A stretch of 64,000 nt of DNA from Ricinus communis. Taxonomy: Eukaryota > Streptophyta > Magnoliopsida > Malpighiales > Euphorbiaceae. The stretch spans positions 21,910,888 to 21,974,887 of the forward strand of contig NC_063260.1 of NCBI RefSeq assembly GCF_019578655.1, in the 5' to 3' direction. Under the pieces are notes generated by a model. That model had not been told where the DNA came from and did not search any database. It saw nothing but the letters and a program-made list of their open reading frames with translations. The stretch's first letter is position 1; every line of letters starts with the position of its first letter. Below, one piece after another: positions 52,811 to 64,000 of this stretch. The position numbers and the translations under genes are program-made.

Positions 52811-55314
52811 GCTTTCCGTTCTGTTGGCTTTCTTCTTTTTCAATGTTGTGTTACTATATTGACCTCTCGTCTTTGCTAAAATTACGATTATGGGATTTGA
52901 ATATTGACGACGCTGTTGTTGTTGTTGTTATTGTTATTGAATGCTTTTGCCGACGTCAAAAATTATTGGACTGGGACAATGCATCGTTCCTTTGCCTGTT
53001 GCTTCCGCCCGCTGTTTCCCTCTTTTGTTCCTTGCCGTTACCGTTTGCCCCAATTTTCTTTTTCTTTTTTAACAATTAAAAGGGTTTGCCCCAATTATTT
53101 TATTTGTCTTTTCCAAATTTTATAATTACTTAAAATAAAATAAAATAAGTAATAAAAATCTAAAATATTTTTTTTCTCAGCTTCTTTTTTAATGTATTTG
53201 TTTGATGTAATTGTTAAGATATTAAAAAAATTATGGAAGTTCTTTGGTGTTATATTATTCTAGTCATGTTTTAAATATCATCTTTTATGATTAGTATTTG
53301 TAGAAAATTTTTTAATCTGAAATTGAATATTAATTAATTATTTTAATGAATTGAAAAATAAATAAAACATATTCAACACCAATTTCTGTTTTTAGGCATT
53401 AAGAAAAAGAAGAAATTAGTTGAGTTGCTAACTTCTTAAAAAGGTTTATCTATAGTCTCCAAAGTGTAAATTTTAAGATATAAAGGTAGGTCACCTCAAT
53501 GATTTTTAAATTATTTGCGTTTCAAAATAGAGGAATTATTTGTTGGGATTATATTCTTTCATCCAAGGAATTTTCATAATAATTTTGTTTTAAGAGAAAA
53601 AAAAAATAAAAAATAAAAGAATAGCAGTTAACGGAGGAGAATGTGAGAGTGAGACCCAGCAGAAAGGCCAGTGGTCCAAGAGCAACTACAAATAGGTGCC
53701 AGCTTGCCTCCTTTTGCGATAAGGTTTGGAGAACTATCCAATTTATTATGGGGCCTTGTTTGCTAGTAATTTCCCATTTAATTTTAAATATTATATTATA
53801 TTTTACCAATGTCACACTTCTAATCTCATTTATTATTAATTCTCCCCTTAATTATTGATTACCTCTACTAAACATAATTATACATTTGCATGCCAAAGTT
53901 TCTAAAGACCATTAAAGAAAAAGAAAAAAAAAATGAACTCACAAAGACCTCATCATTAGCACAAAATTTTTATAATGAAAAGAAAAAGAAAAAACTTATA
54001 AAGTCGTTTCTTTTGGCAAAAAAAAAGGTATATAAAAGACACTGTTGTTCTCCCATCTTCAAAGTACAGGTTGACCATGTACAAGTTATCCTGTTATTTA
54101 ATACCTATTTCCCCGTATTACAATTGATTTTATAATCAGTTTATCATTTGTCTTGATTAGTTTTCATTATTGCCTGCCTAAAGTAGAGTGGGATAAAAGA
54201 TTGAGAGATGGAGATTTTTGCTTTTCCTTTAGTATTGACAAAAAAATTGTTTAAGGGGAAATAATTGATTAGTATTATTTTTATGTTTATATTGATATTA
54301 ATAATTTGTCCTCCAAATTAAGTTTTTATAAAGAAAATACATATATTTCAATCCTAGTCTTCATATTTAGGTGATGAAGAGATTGTAACCTTTCTAACTA
54401 AAATTTATTAACAACTCACTGCTATAGAAGTGTGTTAAAATTCAAAAAATAAAAAATCTCAAAGGATAGATGATAAGGATTAATAAACTATAAACAAATC
54501 TCCATCTCTGGATGTTAAGGACATATAAATCTCAATGACCCTCTTGCACAAGTGACGAGCCAATCGTCGGTCATACTCTAAATGCATCTAGTCACTAGTA
54601 TTTACTTCAAGACTAACGCAAACAGAAACTCCACCAGAGGGCTCCCATACTAAAAATAATTAGGTTAAGTATCCCTAATTGGTTTAATATACAACTTGGT
54701 TTATCTGTTTTTTATTTTACATTAAAACTCTCTTAAATTTAACTACCAATCATTAATTTTTATTTTTAAATTTATCATTAAGTATTAAATTAGTTTAAAT
54801 CAATTTTATTATTAAATTATAATAAAAATCTTATTTTTTAGACAAGTCAATTTTTTAATCTAACAAAAATAATATTGTTATTTAGTAATTTAGTACTATT
54901 ATTCTAAAAATTATTATTTTTAACGATTTCTAAATTTACATTATGCTAACAAAATAAAAAATAAAGTAAGTAAGTAAAAGAATATTAATTAAATTAATTT
55001 TATTAAATATTAAAATTAATTTACATTATATTTCTAAATTACAAGTTTAGTTCATTAACTAACACGGAAGAGTAATAGTTAGTTTTATTAAAATTTAAGG
55101 ACTGTTAATATAATTAAAAAATATAAAAATTATTATTATTATATATATATATAACTTATTATCTCCGTATCATTATATAACTAAAATACTATATATATTT
55201 TTGTCCGGTGAATATAAAAGGATAACTATTATCATTGTGTAGTTCATGATTCATTAATCCTTTTATAGATAAAAAAAATATATTTTAATTATATAATAAT
55301 ATAAAAATGATGAG

Positions 55315-55353
<39 letters not shown>
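55315..55353. repeat. (TA)n microsatellite
   Basis: About 19 TA units in AT-rich intergenic DNA. Confidence 0.9.
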
Positions 55354-55356
<3 letters not shown>

Positions 55357-57835
55357 TTTGTTCATTTATTTAGTTTAACATTTTAACTTTCGATAATCTA
55401 ACATATATTTTAATTTATTTTTTATAAATTTTAATATTTTTTAATATGTATTTTTATATAATACGTTTATATATATTATATAAAAATATTTAAAAAATAA
55501 ATTTAAATATATCATAATATAAATTAAATATTAATATTAAATTAATTAATCAATATAAATTGAGATATATAAACATATATTTGGTATATATATTTGAAAG
55601 AGGCACGAGAAACGTTAGAAGATGTTGGGAAAGAAGAAGGGAAATGACGTAAATGCAGAGTGTGTAAAAAAGTCTAAACTCAAGCATCATGCATGTGAGC
55701 AGCATTATTTAATTAATTTAGGCACATACCATTTGCATGATGAGAGATGTAACATACAATTATTCAGTTTGTTGGTTCATGTCTGGTGAGATTGTGACCG
55801 CAGATGCCCTTTCTCTTCCCCCATATTTACCTTTCTTTTCCTTTTCCTTTTCCTCTATGTTAATTCCATACAATTATCAATAGCATCACATTAGCATAAA
55901 ATAAAAATTATAGCAATACATTCTATTACTTTTATAATTATAAGTACTACCATAATAAAGGCCATTACTATAATAATATTATTTGAGACAAAAAAAAAGA
56001 TAAAAAATTACCAATGTGTGAACTCCTAAATACGCTACAGATACTAAAGATGACTAATTTAATCATTTTACTTTTGATTTTATATCGACATTTCTTAAGG
56101 CTGTAATTTTATGAACTGAATCCAAATTAAAAATAAATTATAAATTAACTCAATTTATCACTTCTCAATGTGGTATGCCAAACTCTATCTATATATTAAT
56201 AAATATTTGTTTAGAATTAAATTTTACGAGAATTGCTTTTTTATTTTTTTATCCAATTATAAATTATTTTTTTATATTTAACGTCTTTTAAACCTTTAAA
56301 GATGTTCGATCAAAATTAAAAAAAAATAAGATTAATAATTTTTAAGATTATAGCTAATGGATTATTACAAGTGTAATTATAGAAAGTCTTAACTATAAAT
56401 ATAAAATAAAAATCAGTCATCTGTTTGATATATATTTAAAAAAATTAAGATAAGAAATTATTTAGTCATTAAGTAATTATAAAAAATAAAAGACTCTTCT
56501 TATTTCAAAAAAATATATCAACCGTTAACAAAAAAAATACAATGTAAAATGTTATTTTTTTACCTCTCTAGCACTTAAATCTTAAAAGTGATATATATTA
56601 TACTACGTGTTAACTCCTTAACTTGTAACTTAAAAAAAAAAAATTTGGGCGCTTTCTTGTACACGATCCAAGAGCTAGTCTCAGTTATTCCATTGTTGGA
56701 CTCCATCCAAATGCAACTATGATACAGTTACAGACTTTGATTCTTGGAGCCTCAGGATCACTAGTTAATGATGAAAACGTAAGTTAATTCAACCTATTCC
56801 ACAAGAATCTTCAATGAAACTTGGATATAAAATGGAAAAATGGAAAAATGGAACTGCATACCATATTCGCATCCTCCCTAAACACATCTCATTCCATTTT
56901 TAATCAATTAAATAATTTAGTTACTGAGACGAGAGGTTTTAGTGTTTAAATTATTTATTTTAAGAATTTAGATCTGAGATTCAAAATGAATTATAAACAA
57001 AAAAAAAAGAAGATAAAAAATCGCTTTGTCTTTGCAAAAGATGTCTCTTTATGAATAAGCATTGCTAAGGAAAAATTGCAATCTCCTGAAATTAATTTTT
57101 ATTACAATTACTTGTTGGGTTAAAAATTAAGAATTTAGCTCTTACTTTTATAATAAAATTTCCATTTTATGTAGTAGTTTGCTGATTTCAAATTTTTATA
57201 GGTAATTACTTTAGATATATCAGTCGTCTAATATTTACTTTCATAAAATTAATAAAACAGTATTTTTAAAATTAAATTTTTAATCTTATAAAAGGTACCA
57301 GTTATAAGAAGGACCACTATATATCTAAATCAAAAAAGATACTGCTGTTTGGACAACAAAATATCATTCACAACGGACGGACTTTACTTCATGCGGTGGC
57401 ATCATGAATTAATTGATATGGGAGTAAAGTAATAGTGGGAGAGCACCAGTTTAAAAAAGGAAAAAATTTGAACTTTATTTATTAGAAATGAAATTAGCAC
57501 AGAGAATATCAGAATCAATGTGCCAATACCCATTCAGTAATTCATTAGCAGTTTTAGCCTAATGAACTAATTCATAAGGAAGGAAGGATGAGAGGAGAGC
57601 ATAAAAAGACAGACACAGTGGCCTTTTGAAAAGCTGAAATTAAAACCCATCAAAGCCCATTTGTCACCCCTTTTCCACGGAAGGTAAATATCGCTATCCA
57701 CTCCCTTTGAAAGTGACATCCATATTTTCACTCTTATTAACAAAAGATGTGCAAAAAAAGCTTTCCTCTGTCAATTCCTTTCTTTCTTTTGCTATATGGT
57801 TATAAATTCTGGGCCACCGGCTCTATTTCCTTCCT

Positions 57836-57863
57836 TTATATATATATATATATATATATATAT
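57836..57863. repeat. (TA)n microsatellite
   Basis: About 13 TA units, preceded by CCTTTA and followed by TTTTAACC. It could be mistaken for a TATA box, but no gene follows. Confidence 0.85.
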
Positions 57864-59123
57864 TTTAACCTTTCGGTCACTTTCTCTTTTCCTCGTCTCT
57901 GCCCTGGAAAAATGAGCACAGCATAACCCTTTTCTCATTGCTTAGCATAAAGCAAAGGTGTGAAAAGGGTGCAATTGCTACCCAGTTTGGGATTTGTCAA
58001 ATTTCCTTTTAATTATTTTCTTTTACTGTTACAGTTTTGACCATAATGTAGGGGAGCTGTTGGCTTGGCTGTTGCGTCGGTGGTGGTTTGGTTTGGTCTG
58101 GTCTGGTCAGGTCAGGCCAGGCTTTTACATTTTTTGGCCTTTTGATTTGTGGGTCAAAGTCAAACCTGAGGGTAGTGTGTTAGCAGGTTTTACTGAATTC
58201 TGATTACTTGATAAGCTCTATTGTCAGGTCTTCTGTTGTGATGCTCGTACAGTTTATTAACATCACCATCCAGATAGCGCCACGCGTCGAACTGGGTGGT
58301 CTTCAACTTCATTCGATTTTAACCTTTGGATTTATGGTGGTTGATCAGGCAACGGGAACACTTGCTTGTTACCAATCAAAAAGTGAATTTCCCTGTCACT
58401 TGAGCGACATGGGAATCAATAGATTTTTCTTTATTTTATTATTATAAAATTTTGCTTTGTGCAAAAAAAAATATATATGTGCAATTTTATATTATTTTGA
58501 TTGGGCAGAGCTGCCGTGTATGGGGTGGGTTACAATTGTTCTGTGAGGTGCCGTTTTGGATGGCATGGTGAACCCTGTATATACAATAATTCTTAAAGAA
58601 AAGTGGGTAAAGTTTCATTTATTAGAATTAATAATTAAGTAAAATAAGTCATTAAAATCCTCCGAAGGTTAATAGAGATTTATTATTAGGTCCCTGATTT
58701 TCAAAAGTTTATTATTACACTTTTTAGAATCTGATTTATTAACTAATTTTTAAAATAGGCTAAATATATTTTTATGTCTACGAATTTATATTAATTATTT
58801 AGTTCAACACTTTAAGTTGCAATTTAATTTAATAAACACCGGAATTTTACTTTTTTAAAATATCTAAATAATTAATTCTATATGTACTTTGGGGGAGAGG
58901 CCATGAGGGTATCAATTTGTAGGAGACATGATCAATAGATGTCATTCTCTTAAAAAAACTTAATTCAATAAGTTGCAAAATCAAACGTAACAATTTCCTA
59001 AACAAATTAGAACCTTAAGCGATGTGATATTCCTTCAATGACTTGGCTGTATCAATTCTAACAACACTAACAAAATTATAGGAGCTCCAAACTCTGGCTG
59101 TATAATGGATCAGTACCTTCATA

Positions 59124-60521
59124 GACTACAATGAAGTTTTCGCACCAATAGCTAGATGGGATACTATTCGATCCATGCTTGCACTTTCTGCACATCATGG
59201 GTGGCATATGTATCAACTTGATGTGAGGAGTGCTTTTCTACATGGTGAGCTTACTGAAGAAGTTTTTGTGATACAGCCGCCAGGATTTATAAGCTCAGGG
59301 GATGAAAGCAAGGTGCATAGATTGAAGAAAGTTTTATATGGATTAAAACAGGCTCCACGAGTATGGTATTCCAAGATTGAAAGGTATTTCTTAGAAGCAG
59401 GGTTTCAGAGGTGCCCTTATGAACATACTTTGTTCATTCTAAAGAAAGATTCAGATGTGTTGATGGTCAGTGTGTATGTGGATGACCTAATGTATGTGAG
59501 CAGCAGTGAACAGTTAGTATCTGAGTTCAAGACCAACATGATGTCCAAATTTGAAATGACAGATCTTGGGAAGATGAGGTACTTCCTTGCAGTAGAGGTG
59601 TCTCAGTTTGATGATGGTGTATTCATATGCCAGAAGAAGTATACCAAAGATCTGCTAAACAGGTTTGGGCTTATGGATTGCAATCCAGTAAGGAATCCCA
59701 TAGTTCCTGGTGACAAGTTGACACTTGAAGGAGATGGAATTATGGTTGATGGAACTCTGTACAAGCAGCTGATTGGGAGCTTGTTATATCTGACTGCAAC
59801 AAGGCTTGATGTAATGTTTGTGGTATGTTTGCTTAGCAGATACATGGCTAAGCCAACTAGGCTACATATGCAGGCTGCAAAGAAGGTATTGAGGTATCTA
59901 AAGGGTACTTTGGAGTTTGGAATTTTGTACAAGAGAAAGGAGGAGAATCCTGTCTTGATTGCGTACACAGAAAGTGACTATGCAGGGGATTTAAATGATA
60001 GAAGGAGCACCAGTGGATATGTGTTCTTTCTTGTTGGGGGTGCCATTTCCTGGTCATCTAAGAAACAGCCAGTGGTCACTCTATCGACTACAGAGGCTGA
60101 ATTCATAGCAGCTGCTTCATGTGCAGCTTAGTGTATCTGGTTGAGGCGAATTCTTGGGCAGATGGGATGGATGGAGAATGTAGAAGGAGCCACTACAATT
60201 CTGTGTGACAATGTCTCTACAATCAAGCTATCTAAGAACCCAGTGTTACATGGAAGGAGTAGCACATAGACGTAAGATTTCACTTTCTGAGGGATCTTGT
60301 GAATGAAGGAGTTGTTGAACTGATGCGCTGTGGGACTAGATTTCAGATTGCAGATATCATGATTAAAGCTGTGAAGCTGGAAACATTTGAGACTTTAAGG
60401 GCTAAGCTTGGAGTCGGAGATTGGTCTGATAAGTCTGAAGCAACAACAAGTGGCTAGAAGGTTGAGTTTGTTGAATTCTATAAACTCAACTTAATCCGGT
60501 TGAGTTTAGGGGAGGAAATTT
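59124..60521 (+). mobile_element. Truncated Ty1/copia retrotransposon (RT and RNase H)
   Basis: Homology begins abruptly at DYNEVFAPIAR within reverse transcriptase; gag, protease, integrase and the 5' LTR are absent. The open part (to 60131) includes QLDVRSAFLHGEL, YGLKQAPRVWY, the catalytic YVDD, and RNase H motifs such as AYTESDYAGDLNDRRSTSGY and TLSTTEAEF. It is broken by an in-frame TAG at 60129, then a one-base frame change near 60261-60265. RNase H coding continues to a stop at 60457. A purine-rich tract (60508-60518) just before a possible 3' LTR fits the polypurine tract that primes plus-strand synthesis. The copy is inactive. The order RT-RNase H with no integrase after it is copia type. 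Confidence 0.9.
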
Positions 60522-60878
60522 TGGATTAATAAATTGTTTTATCAATAGTTTATTTATTAAGTATTTGCTTTTGTATCTAGTATAACCAACGAGCATGTTT
60601 GTTGGTTATCTAGTTAGTCATGTTCAGTAGTTGTTAGCTAGACTTGTGGGTTTGTTAGTGGATTCCTAGTCTTAAGTTAGCAGTTGAGTCAAGCTTGTTT
60701 TTAGGAGTCAGTTAGCTAGTGTTTAGCATGCTGTTAAGCAGTGCTAGGTTGTAGTTTAAATTGAAGTTTTTAGCATAATCAATAGTATCACGTTTTACAG
60801 TTTAGATAGTCATAAGGATTTAGCTTATGCATTGTCATATTAATTTCTATTAGTTTAATAACTTCAATATATTCCGCA
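60522..60878 (+). repeat. Possible 3' LTR of the copia element
   Basis: TGGATTAATAAATTG directly follows the polypurine tract, as a 3' LTR should. ATTCCGCA at 60,871-60,878 is a plausible CA end. No second LTR is present for comparison, so the boundaries are guesses. Confidence 0.35.
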
Positions 60879-61029
60879 AGTAAATCCTTGTGGAGCTTAA
60901 AGCGTGAATAAACATAAATACATTTCATTTTATGCTAAATATTTAATTAATATAAGAACTGTGATACCATATTAAATAATCATTTCACCTATAAAATTAC
61001 CGTTGAGGCTTAAAAGTAATTTTATATGT

Positions 61030-62043
61030 CCAACATTAGGCTCTATTGTTGAATCTTTTGGCGGTTTGATTAGTATGGTCAACAATCTTATTGGAAAGAT
61101 TCACAAGGCAATTTCATATCTCTGAGTATTTGAATGTCTCTAACAATAGATTGCAAGGAGAAACTCCTGATACACTTGTGAGCTCAATCATTTATGTTGC
61201 ATCTTGGATTCTGTGGCTCAGCAAGATTGCAAGTACCGCACTTGAAAACTCCTACTTTTAAGATATCTTCTGCTGAAATGCATGCCGCCAACAATTTCAT
61301 TCCTAATACTAGCAAGCATCGTCAGTATCAACCTTACAAAGGTGCCAAAATAGGATAAAAGCTAGCCATGTCAAGATGATTTTGTGACTCTAGGAATATC
61401 CTGAGGAGTGTGGAATCGTCACTCACGAGGTTCAACAAGCAACAGAAAACTTCTACAAAAGCAGCAAGCTTGGCCCCGGCGCTTTTGGCTCTGTCTACAA
61501 AGACACAGTTTCAGAAGGCTGGAACATTGCAAAGAAAATCTTCAATTTACGACTAGAAGATGAAAATAAAAGTAATTCGACATCGAAATCTCATCAAAAT
61601 CAGATAAAACCTAGGTTCTCGAGCGGCTTGAGGAAATGGTTATACTCGCGACTATTATTTAGATCCATTGCAAAGATGGACCATAATCTTTGCTGTTTCT
61701 TCGACATTGGAGATGTCTATACAATACCAGTTGTTCACTGCGATTTAAAGCCAAGCAATGTCCTGCTTGATGGGGAATTATTGCATATGTGGATGATTTT
61801 GGCACTACAAAACTATCGCAGTTTTGGTATTATACTAATGGAAACATTCGCAAGAGAAAACCCACCAATGATATGTTTGTTGGAGAAACGAGCTTGAAGT
61901 ACAGACATGAGATAAGGAACACTTTACAGCTACATTAAATTGTTGGGCAGAGTCACCTGAAGAAAGATTGCATATGAAAGATGTTTCTGCTTTACCCAAA
62001 AAGATCAAAATGAAGTTTCTCGTGAATGTTGACAAGATTTAGT
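61030..62043 (+). pseudogene. Broken LRR-XII receptor kinase (EFR/Xa21-like)
   Basis: Fragments of one receptor kinase lie in order but in different frames. Near 61,120-61,180 is LRR sequence (YLNVSNNRLQGETP). From about 61,400 is a kinase start with ATENFYKSSKLGPGAFGSVY, followed by a degraded N-lobe. Near 61,727 is VVHCDLKPSNVLLDGE, the HCD signature of non-RD subfamily XII kinases. Then VDDFGTTK appears, after which sequence jumps to YRSFGIILMETF; the activation loop through the APE motif is missing. A frameshift follows, and the C-terminal part (ESPEERLHMKDV) ends near 62,043. Several frame changes and the deletion make it non-functional. Intact relatives are immune receptors such as FLS2 and EFR. 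Confidence 0.85.
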
Positions 62044-62434
62044 AGAGTCATAATTGTGCTCTTTGTTTCTGTTTAGAAGGAGGATCATGTAAATTACTTG
62101 ATTTACTGGAAAGATTAATATTCCCAAGATCCCGACTTTTAAAATAGTGATTTGCTGAAATTGTGCGCCGCTCATCACGTTAGATTTTTCAGAACCAGGA
62201 AAAGAAAATCTATGACCATTGACCGAGTAATTTAATTTAATTTTAATCTAGCTTTTGACATTTAATAATCTTTTGACCAGATCTGTATCCTAAACCAAAG
62301 GACATTTTTATGTATAGAAAATGGTGAATCTTGATAATGGCAGTCGAGTTAGAGAGTTATGAAGATGGGGACTAAACTAATACCATTACCAAGACTAAGT
62401 AAAGCATATAATCTCTCTCTGAAGAGAAGGAAAG

Positions 62435-62566
62435 ATGGTGGCTATGGTGAGAGCTGCCATGTCTTTTGTACTTGTCATAAGTTTGAGTGCCATTATTCTA
62501 TGGTTGCATTTCAAGAAACACTACGTTTGGCTTTCCACCTCCCAGTATCCTGACAAGGTACTCTGA
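62435..62566 (+). CDS. Small membrane ORF or first exon, unknown
   Basis: A 43-codon frame starting right after an in-frame TGA at 62,420. It reads MVAMVRAAMSFVLVISLS, then a hydrophobic helix to about residue 24, followed by basic HFKKHY and WLSTSQYPDK. The codon AAG at 62,555-62,557 is followed by GTACTC, a possible splice donor, so this may be the first exon of a longer gene. I do not recognise the family. It could also be a chance frame. Confidence 0.3.
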   Translation: MVAMVRAAMSFVLVISLSAIILWLHFKKHYVWLSTSQYPDKVL

Positions 62567-63024
62567 ACAAACTTCATAAAGATTGCCAGATCATATTCTA
62601 ATTAACTGCATGAAATTATTTCAACTTTTCTTTTTGTATTTTCTTTTCTTGGGGGGTTTTCGCTTTTGTATTGGGATTTTGTGCATCCTTCGTATTTTTA
62701 GCTTTGGGGATGATAATCTTAATCAATTTTAACTCAATCCCTAATTTTTAAGTAGTCTGGTGATTAGAGTCTTAAGATGGTCTAGGAGTAGGACTTGCAT
62801 TCTTTGAATTTCTTGCTTAATAACATGTATTCTGGGCCAATTTGAAAGAATCCAAGAACCCACAAGCCCACTTGTTTAAATTTCTAGTACGCCAACTGCT
62901 TCCTGTTATAGTATAGTTAAAAGGGACCCGCCAAATTCACCAAATCTTTCATGGCAGTTTTCTTGAATTGTTTGTTCTCTCTTCTTCCTTCTTCGTCTTC
63001 TTTATTCTCTGCTTTAGAACTTGG

Positions 63025-63102
63025 ATGAAATGGTCTGTACTATTGCCCAATGCTCTAAAGAAATGCATTTGTTCTCGTTGTTGTGTGTTTGGTGGCAAGT
63101 AG
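63025..63102 (+). other. Candidate upstream ORF in leader
   Basis: A 25-residue frame, MKWSVLLPNALKKCICSRCC then VFGGK, lies about 590 bases before the start at 63,688 and may be in its leader. It contains four cysteines in six residues. Whether it is transcribed is not visible. Confidence 0.25.
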
Positions 63103-63687
63103 CTGTTGCAGACGTGAACCTTGGTTTACAAGGTTAGTTTTTTTTTGTAAGTGTTTCCTGAGCTTTCATAGCATGTCTTGCATTTCACTCATTTGAACTT
63201 ATACAAATATTCACTGTCACCTACTTCTTAGCTTCATCATAAATTCTTTCTTTGATGTTCTTGTTTTATCAAATTACACCTTTCTTGTTCTTTATTTCAA
63301 ACTTGTGCCACCGAACCTGATGTTTTTCTAATTTGATCTAAATGGGTTGGTGGGTCGGTGTTAGGACAGTGACAGAGAACTAGTTACATGGAGTTTTAGA
63401 CTTATGCAGGCTTATGGAGTTTCTTGAAGTTGCCGTTTCAAAACAACTTTCTTTTCTTGCTTATGGACTTTCTTGAAGTCATCAATTTAAAAGTAGAATA
63501 TCTACTTTTGATATTTATAATACATATTAATGCAGCCTCTGAGGTTTCTTATAATTGTTGCTTTTGAAGTGCCTTTCTTTTATCTGATGAATTGTCGACT
63601 GAAAGTACTTGTGTTGGGTTTCAGATAGTAATTGTCTGTTGTTACCAATTTTGGTTTACTTCAAGTTTCGTTGAGATAGATAATGGA

Positions 63688-64000
63688 ATGATGGGGAAGC
63701 AAGGATCCCCAAGAAGTCATCGTCCAAACTTATCATTTGGGACTATAGATTATCAAATAAGAAGTTTAGAGAGTTTGCCAAGCAGTGACCCTTCCATTGG
63801 AAGGAGATTTTCAGGAGGAGAAAACAATTGGAAAAATAAAGTTGCATTGCTTGACGGTTTGAAAAATGAGTACGGGAAACTTGGTTCCAAGGGTATTTAT
63901 ATTGGAAAAAGGCATATATGGTTTCGTAAGCATGCTAAGTCGATAATTTTTATGTTTGCATTGCTGTGTTTTCTTTTCCTACTTGATTCTCTCATGGTAT
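63688..64000 (+). CDS. Type II membrane protein, 5' part only
   Basis: Open from the ATG ATG at 63,688 to the end of the window, so only the first 104 residues are seen. It begins MMGKQGSPRSHRPNLSFGTI. A Ser/Arg/Gly-rich, positively charged cytosolic tail of about 85 residues precedes a hydrophobic helix (SIIFMFALLCFLFLLDSLMV). That layout is typical of Golgi type II proteins such as plant glycosyltransferases, including the O-fucosyltransferase-like group, but no catalytic part is inside the window. The call is by topology only. Confidence 0.6.
   Translation, partial: MMGKQGSPRSHRPNLSFGTIDYQIRSLESLPSSDPSIGRRFSGGENNWKNKVALLDGLKNEYGKLGSKGIYIGKRHIWFRKHAKSIIFMFALLCFLFLLDSLMV

Larger units (their letters stand above)
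52811..59123. other. Gene-poor AT-rich region
   Basis: Six kilobases with no gene I can support. 54,650-56,600 is very AT-rich with TA runs, the longest at 55,315-55,353; another lies at 57,836-57,863. 56,640-56,780 is a short less AT-rich island. 58,090-58,125 holds a GGTCT/GGTCA five-base repeat cluster. The frames at 57,994 and 58,208 lack family content. The end adjoins the copia fragment. Confidence 0.5.
62044..63687. other. Intergenic DNA and leader of the last gene
   Basis: Contains a small membrane-protein frame (62,435-62,566). From about 62,940 a CT-rich stretch suggests the leader of the gene starting at 63,688, probably with leader introns (GT after 63,131, AG near 63,624) and a 25-codon upstream frame at 63,025. 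No repeats were seen. Confidence 0.4.

Noticed and set aside
57836..57863. TA run as a TATA box
   Set aside because: No gene or convincing frame lies downstream within a suitable distance.

Overview
The window is nuclear DNA of a dicot plant. It has AT-rich intergenic DNA, many GT-AG introns, a cytosolic-type tRNA-Ser, a cellulose synthase, a DYW-type PPR editing factor, receptor kinases and a Ty1/copia remnant. Protein similarity recalled from memory suggests a rosid, probably Malpighiales (Euphorbiaceae or Salicaceae), but nothing here fixes the species. I joined the exons by hand from splice sites and reading frame. Each spliced gene gave one open frame, and several match the expected family length exactly (BIN2-type kinase 380 aa, ribosomal protein 182 aa).

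Layout. 1-11.2 kb: two DUF1685-family genes on the + strand, a tRNA-Ser(GCT), and AT-rich DNA holding a 101-bp tandem duplication and a possible decayed element. 11.2-25.5 kb, + strand: a WDR53-like WD40 gene, CESA8 (secondary-wall cellulose synthase) and an RLP51-like receptor-like protein. 28.3-33.2 kb: a head-to-head pair, the DYW PPR gene DOT4 (-) and a Rho-N-domain gene (+). 34.0-52.5 kb, - strand: cytosolic ribosomal protein L11 (uL5), a RING-CH membrane protein with a repeated N-terminal region, an LRR-II receptor kinase and a BIN2-type GSK3 kinase. 52.5-64 kb: gene-poor, with a truncated copia element, a broken LRR-XII receptor kinase, a small membrane ORF and the 5' end of a type II membrane protein that leaves the window.

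The gene order from WDR53 to BIN2 matches, as I recall them, two Arabidopsis segments at once: At4g18710-At4g18780 (BIN2, RPL16B, Rho-N, DOT4, RLP51, CESA8) and At5g45760-At5g45780 (WD40, RLP55, RPL16A, LRR kinase). The window therefore looks like the unfractionated ancestral order of a segment that was duplicated and partly lost in Arabidopsis. The genes do not form a pathway. The nearest to a functional unit is the divergent DOT4/Rho-N pair, both predicted to act on plastid RNA.

I found no clearly new biological system. The observations most worth following are the three-fold repeat in the RING-CH protein, the shared DOT4/Rho-N promoter, the double synteny, and an alternative splice acceptor in the Rho-N gene that leads straight to a stop.
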